In this document: positions 1 through 8,511 of the stretch, in pieces
Position numbering within the stretch: the stretch's first letter is position 1
Layout: every line of letters starts with the position of its first letter
Origin: Mesorhizobium liriopis
GTDB taxonomy: Bacteria > Pseudomonadota > Alphaproteobacteria > Rhizobiales > Rhizobiaceae
Direction: 5' to 3'
NCBI RefSeq assembly: GCF_024053505.1
Contig: NZ_JAMXQS010000001.1
Span: forward strand, 124,001 to 188,000
Length of the DNA stretch: 64,000 bases
The notes under the pieces: model-generated
What the model was told of the DNA's origin: nothing
What the model saw: the letters and a program-made list of their open reading frames with translations, nothing else
Database searches by the model: none
Position numbers and translations under genes: made by a program

Positions 1-33
1 CGTAACGCGACCGCCGTGAAGGAGAAGTTCTGA
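1..33 (+). CDS. C-terminal end of an upstream gene (partial)
   Basis: The first ten codons (ending VKEKF) run in frame into a TGA at 31-33 that overlaps the ATG of the next gene (TGATG), as in a translationally coupled operon. Too little is present for identification. In rhizobia the gene before a DUF3618 protein is often a phage-holin-superfamily (DUF1469-type) membrane protein; that identity is inferred from context only. Confidence 0.5.
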   Translation, partial: RNATAVKEKF

Positions 34-1406
34 TGTCCAACTACACAGACACCGACTATTCCGAGCCGAAGTCCTCGGCCGAGATCCAGCGCGAGATCGA
101 GCTTCAGCGCTCGCGTGTGGAAAACACCATCGACCAGATCCAGGACCGTCTTTCGCCGGGCCAGATCGTGGACGAGCTTCTGTCTTACACCAAGAACGGC
201 GGCGGCGAGTTCGTTTCCGGCCTCGGTCGCGCGGTCAAGGCAAACCCGATCCCGGTCGCGCTTCTCGGCCTCAGCGTCGCCTGGCTCATGGCCGGCCCTT
301 CGAAGGCATCTTCCTCGCGTTCCTATCGCGAAGATCGTGTCCGCCCGGTGCGCGCCTATGACTACGCCTATGAGGACGATTTCTTCGACGATGACGATTT
401 CGACGACCTCTACGATGTGAACGACGAGGACTACCCTTACGCCACCGTCGAAGGCTCGTCGCTGCGCCGGTCTTATTCGGGCTCGGACGAAAAGACGGGC
501 GGCCGCTTCTCGGAATTCGTCGATGACGCGGGCAAGAAGTTCCGCGCCGCCACCGACGAACTCGGCAACCGCGCTGGCCACTTCACGGACGAAGCCGGCA
601 ACACCTATCGCGGCTTTAAGGACAGCGCCGGCAACCGCATCGCGTCCTTCCGCGACGAAGCCGGCAACGTCATCGAGGGCCTGAGCGATTGGGCGTCCGA
701 CACCTGGGCCAAGGCACGCCGCGCCCTGCACGACGCCCGTGACGGTGCCTCGATCCGCGCTCGCCGCACGAGCCGTTCGGTCTCGGAAGCCGCTTCGGCC
801 TTCTCGAGCTCGGTGTCGCGCAATGCACGCCGCGCGTCCGACGCCGGCGCTTCGGCCGGCCGCGGCATCTCGCGTGCCGGTGCCTCTGCCGGCCGCAGGT
901 TCGCCGAGGTCGGTTCGGCCGTCGGCGATCGTGGCGCTCGCGCCGCACGTTCGGCTGCCGATACGATGCACGAGCAGCCGCTGATCACCGGCGCGCTGGC
1001 CTTCGCCGCCGGTGCCGCGATCGCAGCGCTTCTGCCGCGCACGCGACAGGAGGACGAACTGCTCGGCGAGACGGCCGATCAGGTGAAGGCCGAGGCCGGC
1101 CGCCGCGCGGCTGATCTCTACGAGCAGGGCAAGGAGCAGGCTGCTTCGCTCTACTCGGAAGCCAGCAGCAAGGCCGGTGACCTTTACCATCAGGCAACCG
1201 AGCGCGTTGGCGAGGCCTATAGCCAGGCGCGTTCGGCGGTTGCGGATCAGGCTGCCGCTGCGCGCGGCGCGGTTCAGGACGCTGCCGACAAGACCAGTGC
1301 TGCCGCGCAGGACGCGACCAACCGCGCCGGCGATGCTGTGCGCGACGTCGAGGTGGAGCGCGATACCGACCAGTTCGGCAATCGCGATCAGGCCCGCAAC
1401 ATCTGA
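33..1406 (+). CDS. DUF3618-domain envelope protein with tandem 11-residue repeats
   Basis: A 457-residue protein. Residues 14-90 match the DUF3618 pattern: an SSAEIQREIE start, an RxxVExTIDxIQxRLSP helix, then a hydrophobic stretch PIPVALLGLSVAWLMAG that is a probable membrane segment at 73-88. An acidic D/E-rich patch (115-135) follows, then five consecutive 11-residue units at 164-218 (type D-E-A-G-N-x4-F-x), an Arg/Ser/Ala-rich stretch, a second hydrophobic segment (about 315-333), and an Ala-rich amphipathic C-terminus with spaced EQ/QA units resembling LEA or apolipoprotein helices. DUF3618 proteins are envelope-associated proteins of unknown role. The start codon overlaps the preceding stop, so it is likely the second or later gene of an operon. 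A strong terminator follows at 1433. Confidence 0.85.
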   Translation: MSNYTDTDYSEPKSSAEIQREIELQRSRVENTIDQIQDRLSPGQIVDELLSYTKNGGGEFVSGLGRAVKANPIPVALLGLSVAWLMAGPSKASSSRSYREDRVRPVRAYDYAYEDDFFDDDDFDDLYDVNDEDYPYATVEGSSLRRSYSGSDEKTGGRFSEFVDDAGKKFRAATDELGNRAGHFTDEAGNTYRGFKDSAGNRIASFRDEAGNVIEGLSDWASDTWAKARRALHDARDGASIRARRTSRSVSEAASAFSSSVSRNARRASDAGASAGRGISRAGASAGRRFAEVGSAVGDRGARAARSAADTMHEQPLITGALAFAAGAAIAALLPRTRQEDELLGETADQVKAEAGRRAADLYEQGKEQAASLYSEASSKAGDLYHQATERVGEAYSQARSAVADQAAAARGAVQDAADKTSAAAQDATNRAGDAVRDVEVERDTDQFGNRDQARNI

Positions 1407-1432
1407 GTCTCGACCCTCAAGCCAAGATCGGA

Positions 1433-1468
1433 AAGGGCGGCCCGCCGAGCGGGCCGCCCCTTCTTGTT
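1433..1468 (+). terminator. Intrinsic terminator after the DUF3618 gene
   Basis: A 12-bp GC-rich stem (AAGGGCGGCCCG, loop CCGAG, then the near-complementary arm) is followed by CTTCTTGTT. It lies 27 bases after the stop codon, in the right place to end the DUF3618 transcript. Confidence 0.8.
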
Positions 1469-1524
1469 AAGGAACTGTGCGGACGCAAGAGCCGTTAAAT
1501 CCGACCAATGGGAGGATATTGACC

Positions 1525-1833
1525 GTGAACACCGCGAACCTTCAGCTCGAAGGCCTTTATCTCGCGCTCGCCGCGCTCATGGGCAGTTTGCGTCGCCACG
1601 ATATCCTGAGCGAAAGCGCGATCGATGCGGCGCTTGCCGAAGCCGAGCGCGCTGCAAACGATGACAGCGAAATTGCCAGCGAACGCAGCGAAGCCAATCG
1701 CCAGGCCGTTGCCTTTCCCATCCGCCTTCTTCGACTGGCGAATGCCTATGGCACCGCTGAGATGCCGAGCTTCAGCGAACTCGCGGCGCGCGTCGGCCAG
1801 CACAACCACCAGAACGAACGCGAGGAACAGTGA
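1525..1833 (+). CDS. Small hypothetical protein
   Basis: A GTG start at 1525 is chosen because a GGAGG Shine-Dalgarno sequence lies 9 bases upstream (1511-1515); the longer in-frame ATG at 1477 has no such site. The product is about 102 residues, mostly helical and without signal peptide or membrane segment: MNTANLQLEGLYLALAALM at the start, then an acidic Ala/Glu-rich middle and a polar C-terminus ending HNHQNEREEQ. I do not recognise the family. It is followed immediately by another small gene on the same strand, so the two probably form a pair. Confidence 0.65.
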   Translation: MNTANLQLEGLYLALAALMGSLRRHDILSESAIDAALAEAERAANDDSEIASERSEANRQAVAFPIRLLRLANAYGTAEMPSFSELAARVGQHNHQNEREEQ

Positions 1834-1835
1834 CC

Positions 1836-2030
1836 ATGACCGACAAACCCGACGCCAGCACGCCAGATCGCAAACTCGGGCGCGGCAAGGATAGTGGCAC
1901 CGGTGCCTTCGCCGGCACGCAAACCGGCGGCAAGAACAGTGGCGTCTCGAGCGCCAAGCCGCAGGTCATCACCGGCCACGAGGACGCCAGCTTCAAGGAT
2001 AACCCGAAGGACCCGGGCAAGGACAGGTAA
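1836..2030 (+). CDS. Small disordered hypothetical protein
   Basis: About 64 residues, almost entirely polar and small amino acids (Gly, Ser, Lys, Asp, Pro), with no hydrophobic core, so probably intrinsically disordered. ATG 1836 is preferred over the GTG at 1830 because GAGGAA lies about 7 bases before it. It begins 2 bases after the previous stop and is probably co-transcribed. Function unknown; the composition resembles small stress-related hydrophilic proteins, but no specific family is claimed. Confidence 0.55.
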   Translation: MTDKPDASTPDRKLGRGKDSGTGAFAGTQTGGKNSGVSSAKPQVITGHEDASFKDNPKDPGKDR

Positions 2031-2118
2031 AGGGGGGAGGGGTGCTGAGCTTCTCGCAGGGGCTGGGGCGCGTGGGTTTCGGCGCAATCAAATCCGCACC
2101 GAAGCAGCGCAACGTGCA

Positions 2119-3126
2119 TCAGGCTCCTCTCACCTTGACCACCAGCGCGTAGAGCGACTGACTGGCGGCCATGAACAGTCGCGTCCTCTTGCGGCCTCCG
2201 AAGCTCAGGTTTGCACAGGCTTCGGGAAGATGAATGATCCCGATCCGCGTCCCGTCGGGATCGAACACGTGCACGCCATTGGTCGCGGTGCTGCCCGAGC
2301 CTGAAGCCGCCCAAAGCCGCCCATCCTCATCACAGCGGATGCCATCGCTCTTGGCCGGCGCCATCTCGCCGAAGGCGCGGCCGTGGGCGAGCCGGACACC
2401 ATCCTTCACATCATAAACGGTCAGCGACTGCTGAAATCCCTCATCGCCCGGATTGCCGGTGTCGACGAGATAAAGCCGCGAGAAATCCGGCGAAAAGCAC
2501 AGGCCGTTCGGCCGTGCATGCGCCTCGCTGACGATTGCCAGTGTCCCATCGGCCGGGTCGAACCGGTAAACCCGCGTCGGCAGCGCCGGCTCGTCGCGGT
2601 CGCCCTCATAGTCCGACATGATCCCGTAACCCGGATCGGTGAACCAGATGCCGCCATCGGGATGGCAGGCGATATCGTTGGGCGCATTGAAACGCTTGCC
2701 TTCGAAGCGGTCCGCGAGAACCGTGATCGTTCCGTCATATTCGGTGCGGGTCACCGAACGAGGTCCATGCTGGCACGTCAGCAGGCGGCCTTGGTTGTCA
2801 CGGGTATTGCCGTTCGAAAAACCGCTCGGCTGGCGGAAGGTGCTGACGGCGCCGGTTTCCTCTGTCCAGCGCAGCATGCGGTCGTTCGGGATATCGCTCC
2901 AGATCAGCTGACGCGTGTCGCCGAACCAGACCGGCCCTTCCAGCCAGCGTCCGCCCGTCCAGAGCCTTTCGATCGCAGATGAATGGTGCACGCAGGCCGA
3001 GAAGCGTGGATCGAGCGTCTCGATCGCCGGATCGGGGTAAGCGACGACCTCGCGCTCCCAATCGCGGTCGAGCGCGAATTCGTATGACGCGGCGAGCCGC
3101 TCGTCCCGGCTTTCCTTGACCGCCAT
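2119..3126 (-). CDS. SMP-30/gluconolactonase/LRE family protein
   Basis: A 335-residue six-bladed beta-propeller hydrolase of the SMP-30/gluconolactonase family, which opens sugar lactones using a divalent metal. Family landmarks are visible: LEGPVWF with the metal-binding Glu (about residue 63), FNAPNDIACHPDGGIWFTDP with the central Asn, RPNGLCFSPD, and KSDGIRCDEDGRLW with the metal-binding Asp. There is no signal peptide, so it should be cytoplasmic. The length suits the family (290-340). The substrate cannot be told from sequence. A small unknown gene lies 14 bases upstream on the same strand. The exact start is uncertain because no strong ribosome-binding site is seen before 3126. Confidence 0.88.
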   Translation of the reverse strand: MAVKESRDERLAASYEFALDRDWEREVVAYPDPAIETLDPRFSACVHHSSAIERLWTGGRWLEGPVWFGDTRQLIWSDIPNDRMLRWTEETGAVSTFRQPSGFSNGNTRDNQGRLLTCQHGPRSVTRTEYDGTITVLADRFEGKRFNAPNDIACHPDGGIWFTDPGYGIMSDYEGDRDEPALPTRVYRFDPADGTLAIVSEAHARPNGLCFSPDFSRLYLVDTGNPGDEGFQQSLTVYDVKDGVRLAHGRAFGEMAPAKSDGIRCDEDGRLWAASGSGSTATNGVHVFDPDGTRIGIIHLPEACANLSFGGRKRTRLFMAASQSLYALVVKVRGA

Positions 3127-3140
3127 CGCGTATGTGCCGC

Positions 3141-3314
3141 CTACGAGCCGAGATCGTCCAGCGTATGTTCGATTGCCGCGATGTTGAGCTCGAGCTGTGC
3201 CACGCGTTCGAGCGTGGATTGGCTCGGCATCGCCGGCACGTCCGCCGCCGCATAGAGGAGCCGCTGCTGCTCGCCCTTCAGCCGCTCGAGCAGGGCTTCG
3301 AGCTTGTCCCGCAT
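3141..3314 (-). CDS. Small helical hypothetical protein
   Basis: A 57-residue protein (MRDKLEALLERLKGEQQRL...) made of two likely amphipathic helices, probably a short coiled coil. The ATG at 3314 is chosen because GGAAGGGA lies about 8 bases before it; an in-frame ATG 27 bases further upstream has no such site. It is not recognised as a named family. The downstream gene on the same strand is the SMP-30-like lactonase, 14 bases away. Confidence 0.6.
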   Translation of the reverse strand: MRDKLEALLERLKGEQQRLLYAAADVPAMPSQSTLERVAQLELNIAAIEHTLDDLGS

Positions 3315-3655
3315 GGTGAATGTCCCTTCCTTCGGATTCATCCGTCTATAGAACGCGGGCCCAAAGCCGGCAATGTAAAGACACGGTTTATCCGCAGAGC
3401 TTTGGCTGATATTCCAAATTTATGATGAAGGCGGCGGCACTGATCTGTGGCTTCATTTGAGAACCGTCGATTTCATTCCGCAGATGCTTCCATTCCAGAA
3501 TCCCAGACGCTCCACTATCCCTCCCGAGGAAAGACGAACTTCGACAGTGAACGTCGGCCGCCATGACGGATCGTGTCCTCCCCGATACGTGGCAATGAGG
3601 CGAACCGGATCGATTTCCATTCCTGGGCGTTGGCGCGGCTCAATGGAGATTGAAC
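3315..3655. other. Intergenic region without a recognised gene
   Basis: About 340 bases between two divergent small genes. Short open frames here lack ribosome-binding sites and resemble nothing known. The part near 3340-3440 is relatively AT-rich and should carry the divergent promoters, but I could not identify a specific element. Confidence 0.5.
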
Positions 3656-3904
3656 ATGGCGGACTATAGCGACAAGGGCCTCTCGATCCTCGCTTTCGCA
3701 GCCTATCACAGCCTGACCAGCGGCAGCACGGTCAGCGAGGTCGTGCTCGATGATGGCGAAGGCCACCGTGCCGACCCCGATGGCGTCAAGGAACTCGAGG
3801 ATGCCGGCCTGCTCCAGGCAGATGGCGCGCGCGGTCGTCTGTCTTCGGAAGGCGAAGCCGCACTTGGCAAAGTGCTCGATGCCATTCGCGGAGCGGTTCG
3901 CTAA
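3656..3904 (+). CDS. Small hypothetical protein, possible winged-helix-like fold
   Basis: 82 residues beginning MADYSDKGLSILAFAAYHSL, with ATG 3656 preceded by GGAG at 7 bases. The pattern of a helix, an acidic turn (LDDGEGHRAD), a helix ending DAGLLQADG and a short LSSEGEAAL helix resembles small winged-helix or DUF-type domains, but no family is identified. The next small gene starts 17 bases downstream on the same strand, suggesting co-transcription. Confidence 0.6.
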   Translation: MADYSDKGLSILAFAAYHSLTSGSTVSEVVLDDGEGHRADPDGVKELEDAGLLQADGARGRLSSEGEAALGKVLDAIRGAVR

Positions 3905-3921
3905 ACGAGCCGGAACCGTCG

Positions 3922-4134
3922 ATGAGCATCCGCTTCCTCATGCGTGTCGAAGTCGATGATGTCGGCGCCGAATTCACTGCCGAGGCCGCCCCCGGCCTCC
4001 CCGTGATCCGCGCCGACCGCTTCGTCGACCGCGAGCGCCTCGAGGCGATGGCCATCGAGGCAGCCGCGCAGGTTGCGGATGAGCTCGAGAGACAGCTCGC
4101 GGCAAGATCCCCGACCATTTCCGACCGAAGCTGA
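3922..4134 (+). CDS. Small hypothetical protein
   Basis: 70 residues. The N-terminal half is beta-like (MSIRFLMRVEVDDVGAEFTA) and the C-terminal half is one long helix (RLEAMAIEAAAQVADELERQL). No membrane segment, signal peptide or known motif. It probably shares a transcript with the preceding 82-residue gene. Function unknown. Confidence 0.5.
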   Translation: MSIRFLMRVEVDDVGAEFTAEAAPGLPVIRADRFVDRERLEAMAIEAAAQVADELERQLAARSPTISDRS

Positions 4135-4157
4135 ACTGAATGATTTCAGGAAACGGG

Positions 4158-4233
4158 TGGTGCCGCTTGCGTGACTCGAACACGCGACCCCCGCATTACG
4201 AATGCGATGCTCTACCAACTGAGCTAAAGCGGC
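4158..4233 (-). tRNA. tRNA-Thr (CGT)
   Basis: On the minus strand the sequence folds as a complete tRNA: acceptor GCCGCTT/AAGCGGC, D-arm TAGCTCAGTTGGTAGAGC, anticodon loop TTCGTAA with anticodon CGT (threonine, ACG codons), T-arm GCGTGTTCGAGTCACGC, and an encoded CCA end. 76 bases including CCA. Confidence 0.96.
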
Positions 4234-4374
4234 AACCTTGGGGCGCCTGATAGCCTTTCCGGAAAATGGATTCAAGCCGGTTCGAGAAGCTTTTCGGCCT
4301 CAAACTTGCCGTATCTTTTCGGGATGCGCGAGATACATATGTTGGCGAACTCTTTGACGCAGTGGGGATAGCGC

Positions 4375-5160
4375 ATGCCGATCAAGGCCGTGGTCTGGGG
4401 AGAGAACGTGCATGAGCAGGAGAATGCCGTCGTGCGCGGCATCTATCCCGATGGCATGCATGAGACGATCGCCAAGGCCCTGAACACGGGTGACGGCATC
4501 AAGGCGACGACCGCCACTCTCCAGCAGCCCGAGCACGGGCTGACCGAGGCGCGCCTTGCCGAGACCGATGTGCTGCTCTGGTGGGGCCATGCCGCGCACG
4601 GCAAGGTGTCCGATGCGGTCGTGGAACGCGTCGCCACCCGCGTTTGGGAAGGCATGGGCCTGATCGTGCTCCATTCCGGGCACTATTCCAAGATCTTCAA
4701 GCGGCTGATGGGCACGCCCTGCTCGCTCAAATGGCGCGAGGCGGGCGAGCGCGAGCGCCTTTGGGTGATCAACCGCAACCATCCGATCGTAGCGGGCTTG
4801 GGCGAGGCGCTCGAACTCGAGCAGAGCGAAATGTACGGCGAGCCCTTCGCCGTGCCTGAGCCGGACGAGACGGTGTTCGTGTCATGGTACGAGGGCGGCG
4901 AGGTGTTCCGCTCTGGCCTCTGCTACAAGCGCGGGGCAGGGCGCATCTTCTATTTCTCGCCCGGTCACGAGACCTATCCGATCTTTCATAATCCCGAGAT
5001 CCACACCGTCCTGCGCAATGCGGTGAACTGGGCGCACAACCCGGCGCCTGCCTGGAAGAGCATCACGGACGCCCCGAACGTGCCGGTGAGCGAGGCGAGG
5101 GAGGCCATCGAGCAGAAGGGCCCGCGCCTTCATGCCGATGGCGAGGAAGGCTACCGGTAA
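4375..5160 (+). CDS. ThuA domain-containing protein (trehalose utilisation type)
   Basis: A 261-residue ThuA-family protein with a class I glutamine amidotransferase-like fold. Landmarks: the [17 protein letters not shown] start, [27 protein letters not shown], and [23 protein letters not shown] near the C-terminus. In Sinorhizobium meliloti ThuA works with the dehydrogenase ThuB in converting trehalose and related disaccharides to 3-keto derivatives. A Gfo/Idh/MocA dehydrogenase gene follows 70 bases downstream on the same strand, which fits such a role. No sugar transporter is nearby, so the actual substrate is not established. The start is supported by GTGGGGA upstream. Confidence 0.88.
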   Translation: MPIKAVVWGENVHEQENAVVRGIYPDGMHETIAKALNTGDGIKATTATLQQPEHGLTEARLAETDVLLWWGHAAHGKVSDAVVERVATRVWEGMGLIVLHSGHYSKIFKRLMGTPCSLKWREAGERERLWVINRNHPIVAGLGEALELEQSEMYGEPFAVPEPDETVFVSWYEGGEVFRSGLCYKRGAGRIFYFSPGHETYPIFHNPEIHTVLRNAVNWAHNPAPAWKSITDAPNVPVSEAREAIEQKGPRLHADGEEGYR

Positions 5161-5230
5161 CTCAGTTCATCCGCGATTCAGGAAGGCTGCTGCACGGTCC
5201 TCCTGACATTGCTCAAACCACAGACCCTTC

Positions 5231-6280
5231 ATGAAGAACCTGCTCCTTTTGGGAACCGGCACCATTGCCGGAATGCATCTTGCCGAGTTCGGTGCGCTGC
5301 ATGACTGCCGCATCGTCGCCTGCGCGGATTCGCTGCCGGGTCGCGCGGATGCGTTTGCCGAGAAGAACGGCCTGCTGAACGCATTCGAAAGCCTGGACGA
5401 TGCCATTCGTTGGGGCGATTTCGACGCGGCGATCAATGCCACGCCCGATGGCGTCCATCGCATCACCACGCTGCAGCTGATCGACGCGAACAAGCCGGTC
5501 TTCTGCGAAAAGCCGCTGGCGCCGAGCTTCGGCGACGCCATCGAGATGACCGATGCGGCGGAAAAGGCCGGGCTCGTCAACATGGTGAACTTCACCTACC
5601 GCAACTCGCCCGCGCTGCAGATGGCGCGGCAGATGGTGATAGGGGGTGCCATCGGCACGCTGCGCCATGTGGAAGCCGCCTATCGCCAGAGCTGGCTGGT
5701 CTCCAAGGCCTGGGGCGACTGGCGCACCGAGCCCGGCTGGCTCTGGCGGCTTTCCCGCGCGCACGGCTCGAACGGCGTGCTTGGCGATGTCGGCGTCCAT
5801 ATCCTCGACTTCGCCTGCTATGGCGCCAATGACGAGGTGGCGAGCCTGCGCGCCGATCTGGTGACTTTCCCGAAGGCCGAAGGTGACCGCGTGGGCGATT
5901 ATGCGCTCGACGCCAATGACAGCTTCTCGATGACCGCGCGCCTCAAGGGCGGTGCGCTCGCGACCATTCTCGCCACGCGCTACGCGACTGGCCACGCCAA
6001 CGACCTGTCTTTGGCGCTGCATGGCACGCAGGGCGCGGTGAAGGTCGAGACCGATGGCCGGTCGTCACAGCTCTTCGTCTCGAGCGGCAAGGGCGTGGAC
6101 GCCCATCGCTGGCGCCGCAAGAATGTGCCGCCGACGCGGCGCAACGCGCGCGCCTTCGCCGATGCGCTGATCTCCGGGGTCAACGGCGAGCCCTCCTTCC
6201 GCCGTGCCGCCGAAATGCAGCGCATCATCGACGCGGCCATCGTCAGCGCGGAATCGGACCGGACGGTGGTTCTCGCTTAA
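5231..6280 (+). CDS. Gfo/Idh/MocA family oxidoreductase
   Basis: A 349-residue NAD(P)-dependent sugar or cyclitol dehydrogenase. The N-terminal Rossmann domain begins immediately (LLLGTGTIAGMHLAEF, a GxGxxxxxH dinucleotide motif). The family EKP signature is present as FCEKPLAPSFGDA (about residues 96-108), and the C-terminal alpha/beta substrate domain includes GDVGVHILDFACY with the catalytic-region Asp/His. It pairs with the upstream ThuA gene. There is no good ribosome-binding site before ATG 5231, but the Rossmann strand starts directly after it, which fixes the start. The stop codon overlaps that of the convergent monooxygenase by 4 bases. Confidence 0.9.
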   Translation: MKNLLLLGTGTIAGMHLAEFGALHDCRIVACADSLPGRADAFAEKNGLLNAFESLDDAIRWGDFDAAINATPDGVHRITTLQLIDANKPVFCEKPLAPSFGDAIEMTDAAEKAGLVNMVNFTYRNSPALQMARQMVIGGAIGTLRHVEAAYRQSWLVSKAWGDWRTEPGWLWRLSRAHGSNGVLGDVGVHILDFACYGANDEVASLRADLVTFPKAEGDRVGDYALDANDSFSMTARLKGGALATILATRYATGHANDLSLALHGTQGAVKVETDGRSSQLFVSSGKGVDAHRWRRKNVPPTRRNARAFADALISGVNGEPSFRRAAEMQRIIDAAIVSAESDRTVVLA

Positions 6281-7230
6281 ACGCCGAGGCGGGTTTTCGC
6301 CTCGCTGTATTCCCGTTCCAGCCGGTCGACCAGTTCCGCGACCGGCTGAACCCGGTCCACCGAACCCACGCCCTGGCCCGCGCCCCAGATATCCTTCCAG
6401 GCCTTGGCGCCCTCGACCGCTGCCTTCTCGAAATCCATCGCGCTCGGGTCGGCGCTCGGCAGCCTGTCCGGATCCATGCCGGCAGCCTCGATCGAACCCT
6501 TGAGATAGTTGCCGTGGATGCCGGTGAAGAGGTTCGAGTAAACGATGTCGGCCGCGCGCGAGCCGACGATCATCGCCTTGTAGGCGTCGCTCGCCCGCGC
6601 CTCGTTTGTCGCGATGAAGGGCGAGCCCATATAGGCCATGTCGGCACCCATCGCCTGCGCCGCGAGGATCGCGCCGCCCGTGGCGATGGCGCCCGACAGG
6701 ATCAGCGGCCCTTCGAACCATTGCCGGATCTCGCCGACCAGCGCGAAAGGCGACAGCGTTCCCGCATGGCCCCCGGCGCCTGCCGCCACCGCGATCAACC
6801 CGTCCGCGCCCTTCTCGATGGCCTTGCGCGCATGGCGGTCGTGGATCACGTCGTGCAGCACGATGCCACCATAGGAATGCACCGCCTGATTGACCTCCTC
6901 GACCGCGCCGAGCGATGAGATGACCACGGGCACCTTGTATTTCACGCAGAGCCCGAGATCGCGTTCCAGCCGCTTGTTGGAGCGGTGCACGATCTGGTTC
7001 ACCGCGAACGGCGCAGGCCTCCGCCCCTGGTGGGGTGCGCCGAGCGCTTCGGTGATCTCCGCCAGCCATTCGTCCAGTTGCGCTTCGGGCCGCGCGTTCA
7101 GCGCTGGAAACGCTCCCATCACGCCGGCGCGGCATTGCGCGATCACGAGCGGCGGGTGGGAGATGATGAAGAGCGGGCTGGCGATCAGCGGCAGGCGAAG
7201 ATCCTGCGAGAGGATGGGAGGCAGGGCCAA
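6277..7230 (-). CDS. Nitronate monooxygenase family protein
   Basis: An FMN-dependent TIM-barrel enzyme of the nitronate monooxygenase/2-nitropropane dioxygenase family. Visible: an N-terminal LPPILSQDLRLPLIASPLFI, the AAGAGGHAG motif with the conserved His, and LILSGAIATGGAILAAQAMGAD followed by YMGSPFIAT, the FMN-phosphate loop. A TTG start at 7230 is chosen because it fits the usual N-terminus and has GAGGA about 11 bases before it; the alternative ATG at 7326 would add 32 atypical residues. About 317 residues, normal for the family. Proteins of this type detoxify nitronates, though many family members have other or unknown substrates. Confidence 0.88.
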   Translation of the reverse strand: MALPPILSQDLRLPLIASPLFIISHPPLVIAQCRAGVMGAFPALNARPEAQLDEWLAEITEALGAPHQGRRPAPFAVNQIVHRSNKRLERDLGLCVKYKVPVVISSLGAVEEVNQAVHSYGGIVLHDVIHDRHARKAIEKGADGLIAVAAGAGGHAGTLSPFALVGEIRQWFEGPLILSGAIATGGAILAAQAMGADMAYMGSPFIATNEARASDAYKAMIVGSRAADIVYSNLFTGIHGNYLKGSIEAAGMDPDRLPSADPSAMDFEKAAVEGAKAWKDIWGAGQGVGSVDRVQPVAELVDRLEREYSEAKTRLGV

Positions 7231-7428
7231 GTCGGTTCGGATCCTCGTCTGAACTGTGGAACGGCCGGTTCTAGCATAGGCGCCTCGCGCCACAATCCAT
7301 GCCACGTGGCTAGGCGCACAGCGCATGTTTCGCTAGAGATTCGAAACGGATGAGGCGGGGGATGCGCTTTTCCGCTCGATTCTTGAAACAGATGGCCCCG
7401 ATCAACCGGGGACGGAGAGAGAAACCGC

Positions 7429-8511
7429 GTGGATCCCATTGAAAAGGCCATCCGCAACGCGTTCGAGAAAGGCGATGCACGCGACCGCGCCTTTCGCGAG
7501 AAGGTGTACCGCTCCGCCTTCGCCGCGCTCGACAAGACGCTGAAGAACAATCCCCAGGTCACGGTCGAAAAAGCCATCGCGCGTCGCAAGGCGTTGCAGA
7601 CCAAGATCACCCAGATCGAAGCCGAGTTCGTCGCACCCCCGCCGCCGGTCGCTCCTTCGCTGGACATGAGCCCGTCGCTGGACGGCGTGCGCCCGACCCA
7701 GAACACTCGCCCATCGCCCCGCGCGCCGCAGGGAGGGCCCCGCGTCGAGCCCGGCTTTGACGGCATCGATAACCCGTCGCCCGTTGCCGAGCGCTCCGGA
7801 GGCTTTGCCGTCGATCCCGACATGCGCCGCGAACCGCGCAGGCGCGGCTGGGGCGGCCTGCTGTTCTTCCTCTTGTTTCTCGCCATCCTCGCAGGCGCCG
7901 GCTACTGGGCCTACCAGAACGGCATTATCCGCCAGCTGGCCGACCAGTATCTCGGCAGCTCGGCCACAACGACGACCACGCCTGAAACCACCGACGGGCA
8001 GCCGATCGAGCCAGCGCCGGCCCAGCCATCCTCGTCCGCCCCGCCGGCGCTTGGCGAGCAATCCGACGAGAGCCGCAACTGGATCAACGTGTTCGATCCC
8101 ACCGACCCGGCCACCGCACGGGCCACGGGCGGCGCCGCCGCGCGTGGCGCGAATGATCCGGCAGGTCCTTATCTCGAAGCCCGCTCCAACGGTGCAGACG
8201 GCACGGTGGTCTTCGATGTCGGCCAGGGGATTCTCGACCAGCTCAAGGGCCGCTCTGCGACCTTCGACATCGTCGCGCGCGGGGCGGGCGGGTCCGGGAC
8301 GCAGGTTTCGGTCGATTGCGACTTCGGCCCGCTCGGCGACTGCGGCCGCAAGCGTTATGCGATCACCCCCGACCGGGCCGACTACCTGTTCGAGGTGACC
8401 TTCCCGAACGAGACCCCGCGCGCAGGGGGAACCATCACGATCAACACGGATGTGTCCGGCGGCACCGGCGCGGTGGATATCTTCGAAATCCGCGTCGCGC
8501 CTGCGGAGTAA
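7429..8511 (+). CDS. Single-pass membrane-anchored hypothetical protein
   Basis: 360 residues in three parts. Residues 1-66 form a charged helical cytoplasmic domain (MDPIEKAIRNAFEKGDARDR...) with TVEKAIARRKAL. A Pro-rich linker runs to about 138 and is followed by Arg-rich residues and one membrane helix (GLLFFLLFLAILAGAGYWAY, about 144-163). A Thr/Pro/Ser-rich linker leads to a C-terminal beta-rich domain (about 205-360) that contains two Cys (VDCDFGPLGDCG) and ends GTGAVDIFEIRVAPAE. Arg residues on the N-terminal side suggest the C-terminal domain is periplasmic. I recognise no named family; the tail looks like a jelly-roll or carbohydrate-binding type fold, which is inference only. The start is a GTG at 7429. 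Confidence 0.7.
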   Translation: MDPIEKAIRNAFEKGDARDRAFREKVYRSAFAALDKTLKNNPQVTVEKAIARRKALQTKITQIEAEFVAPPPPVAPSLDMSPSLDGVRPTQNTRPSPRAPQGGPRVEPGFDGIDNPSPVAERSGGFAVDPDMRREPRRRGWGGLLFFLLFLAILAGAGYWAYQNGIIRQLADQYLGSSATTTTTPETTDGQPIEPAPAQPSSSAPPALGEQSDESRNWINVFDPTDPATARATGGAAARGANDPAGPYLEARSNGADGTVVFDVGQGILDQLKGRSATFDIVARGAGGSGTQVSVDCDFGPLGDCGRKRYAITPDRADYLFEVTFPNETPRAGGTITINTDVSGGTGAVDIFEIRVAPAE

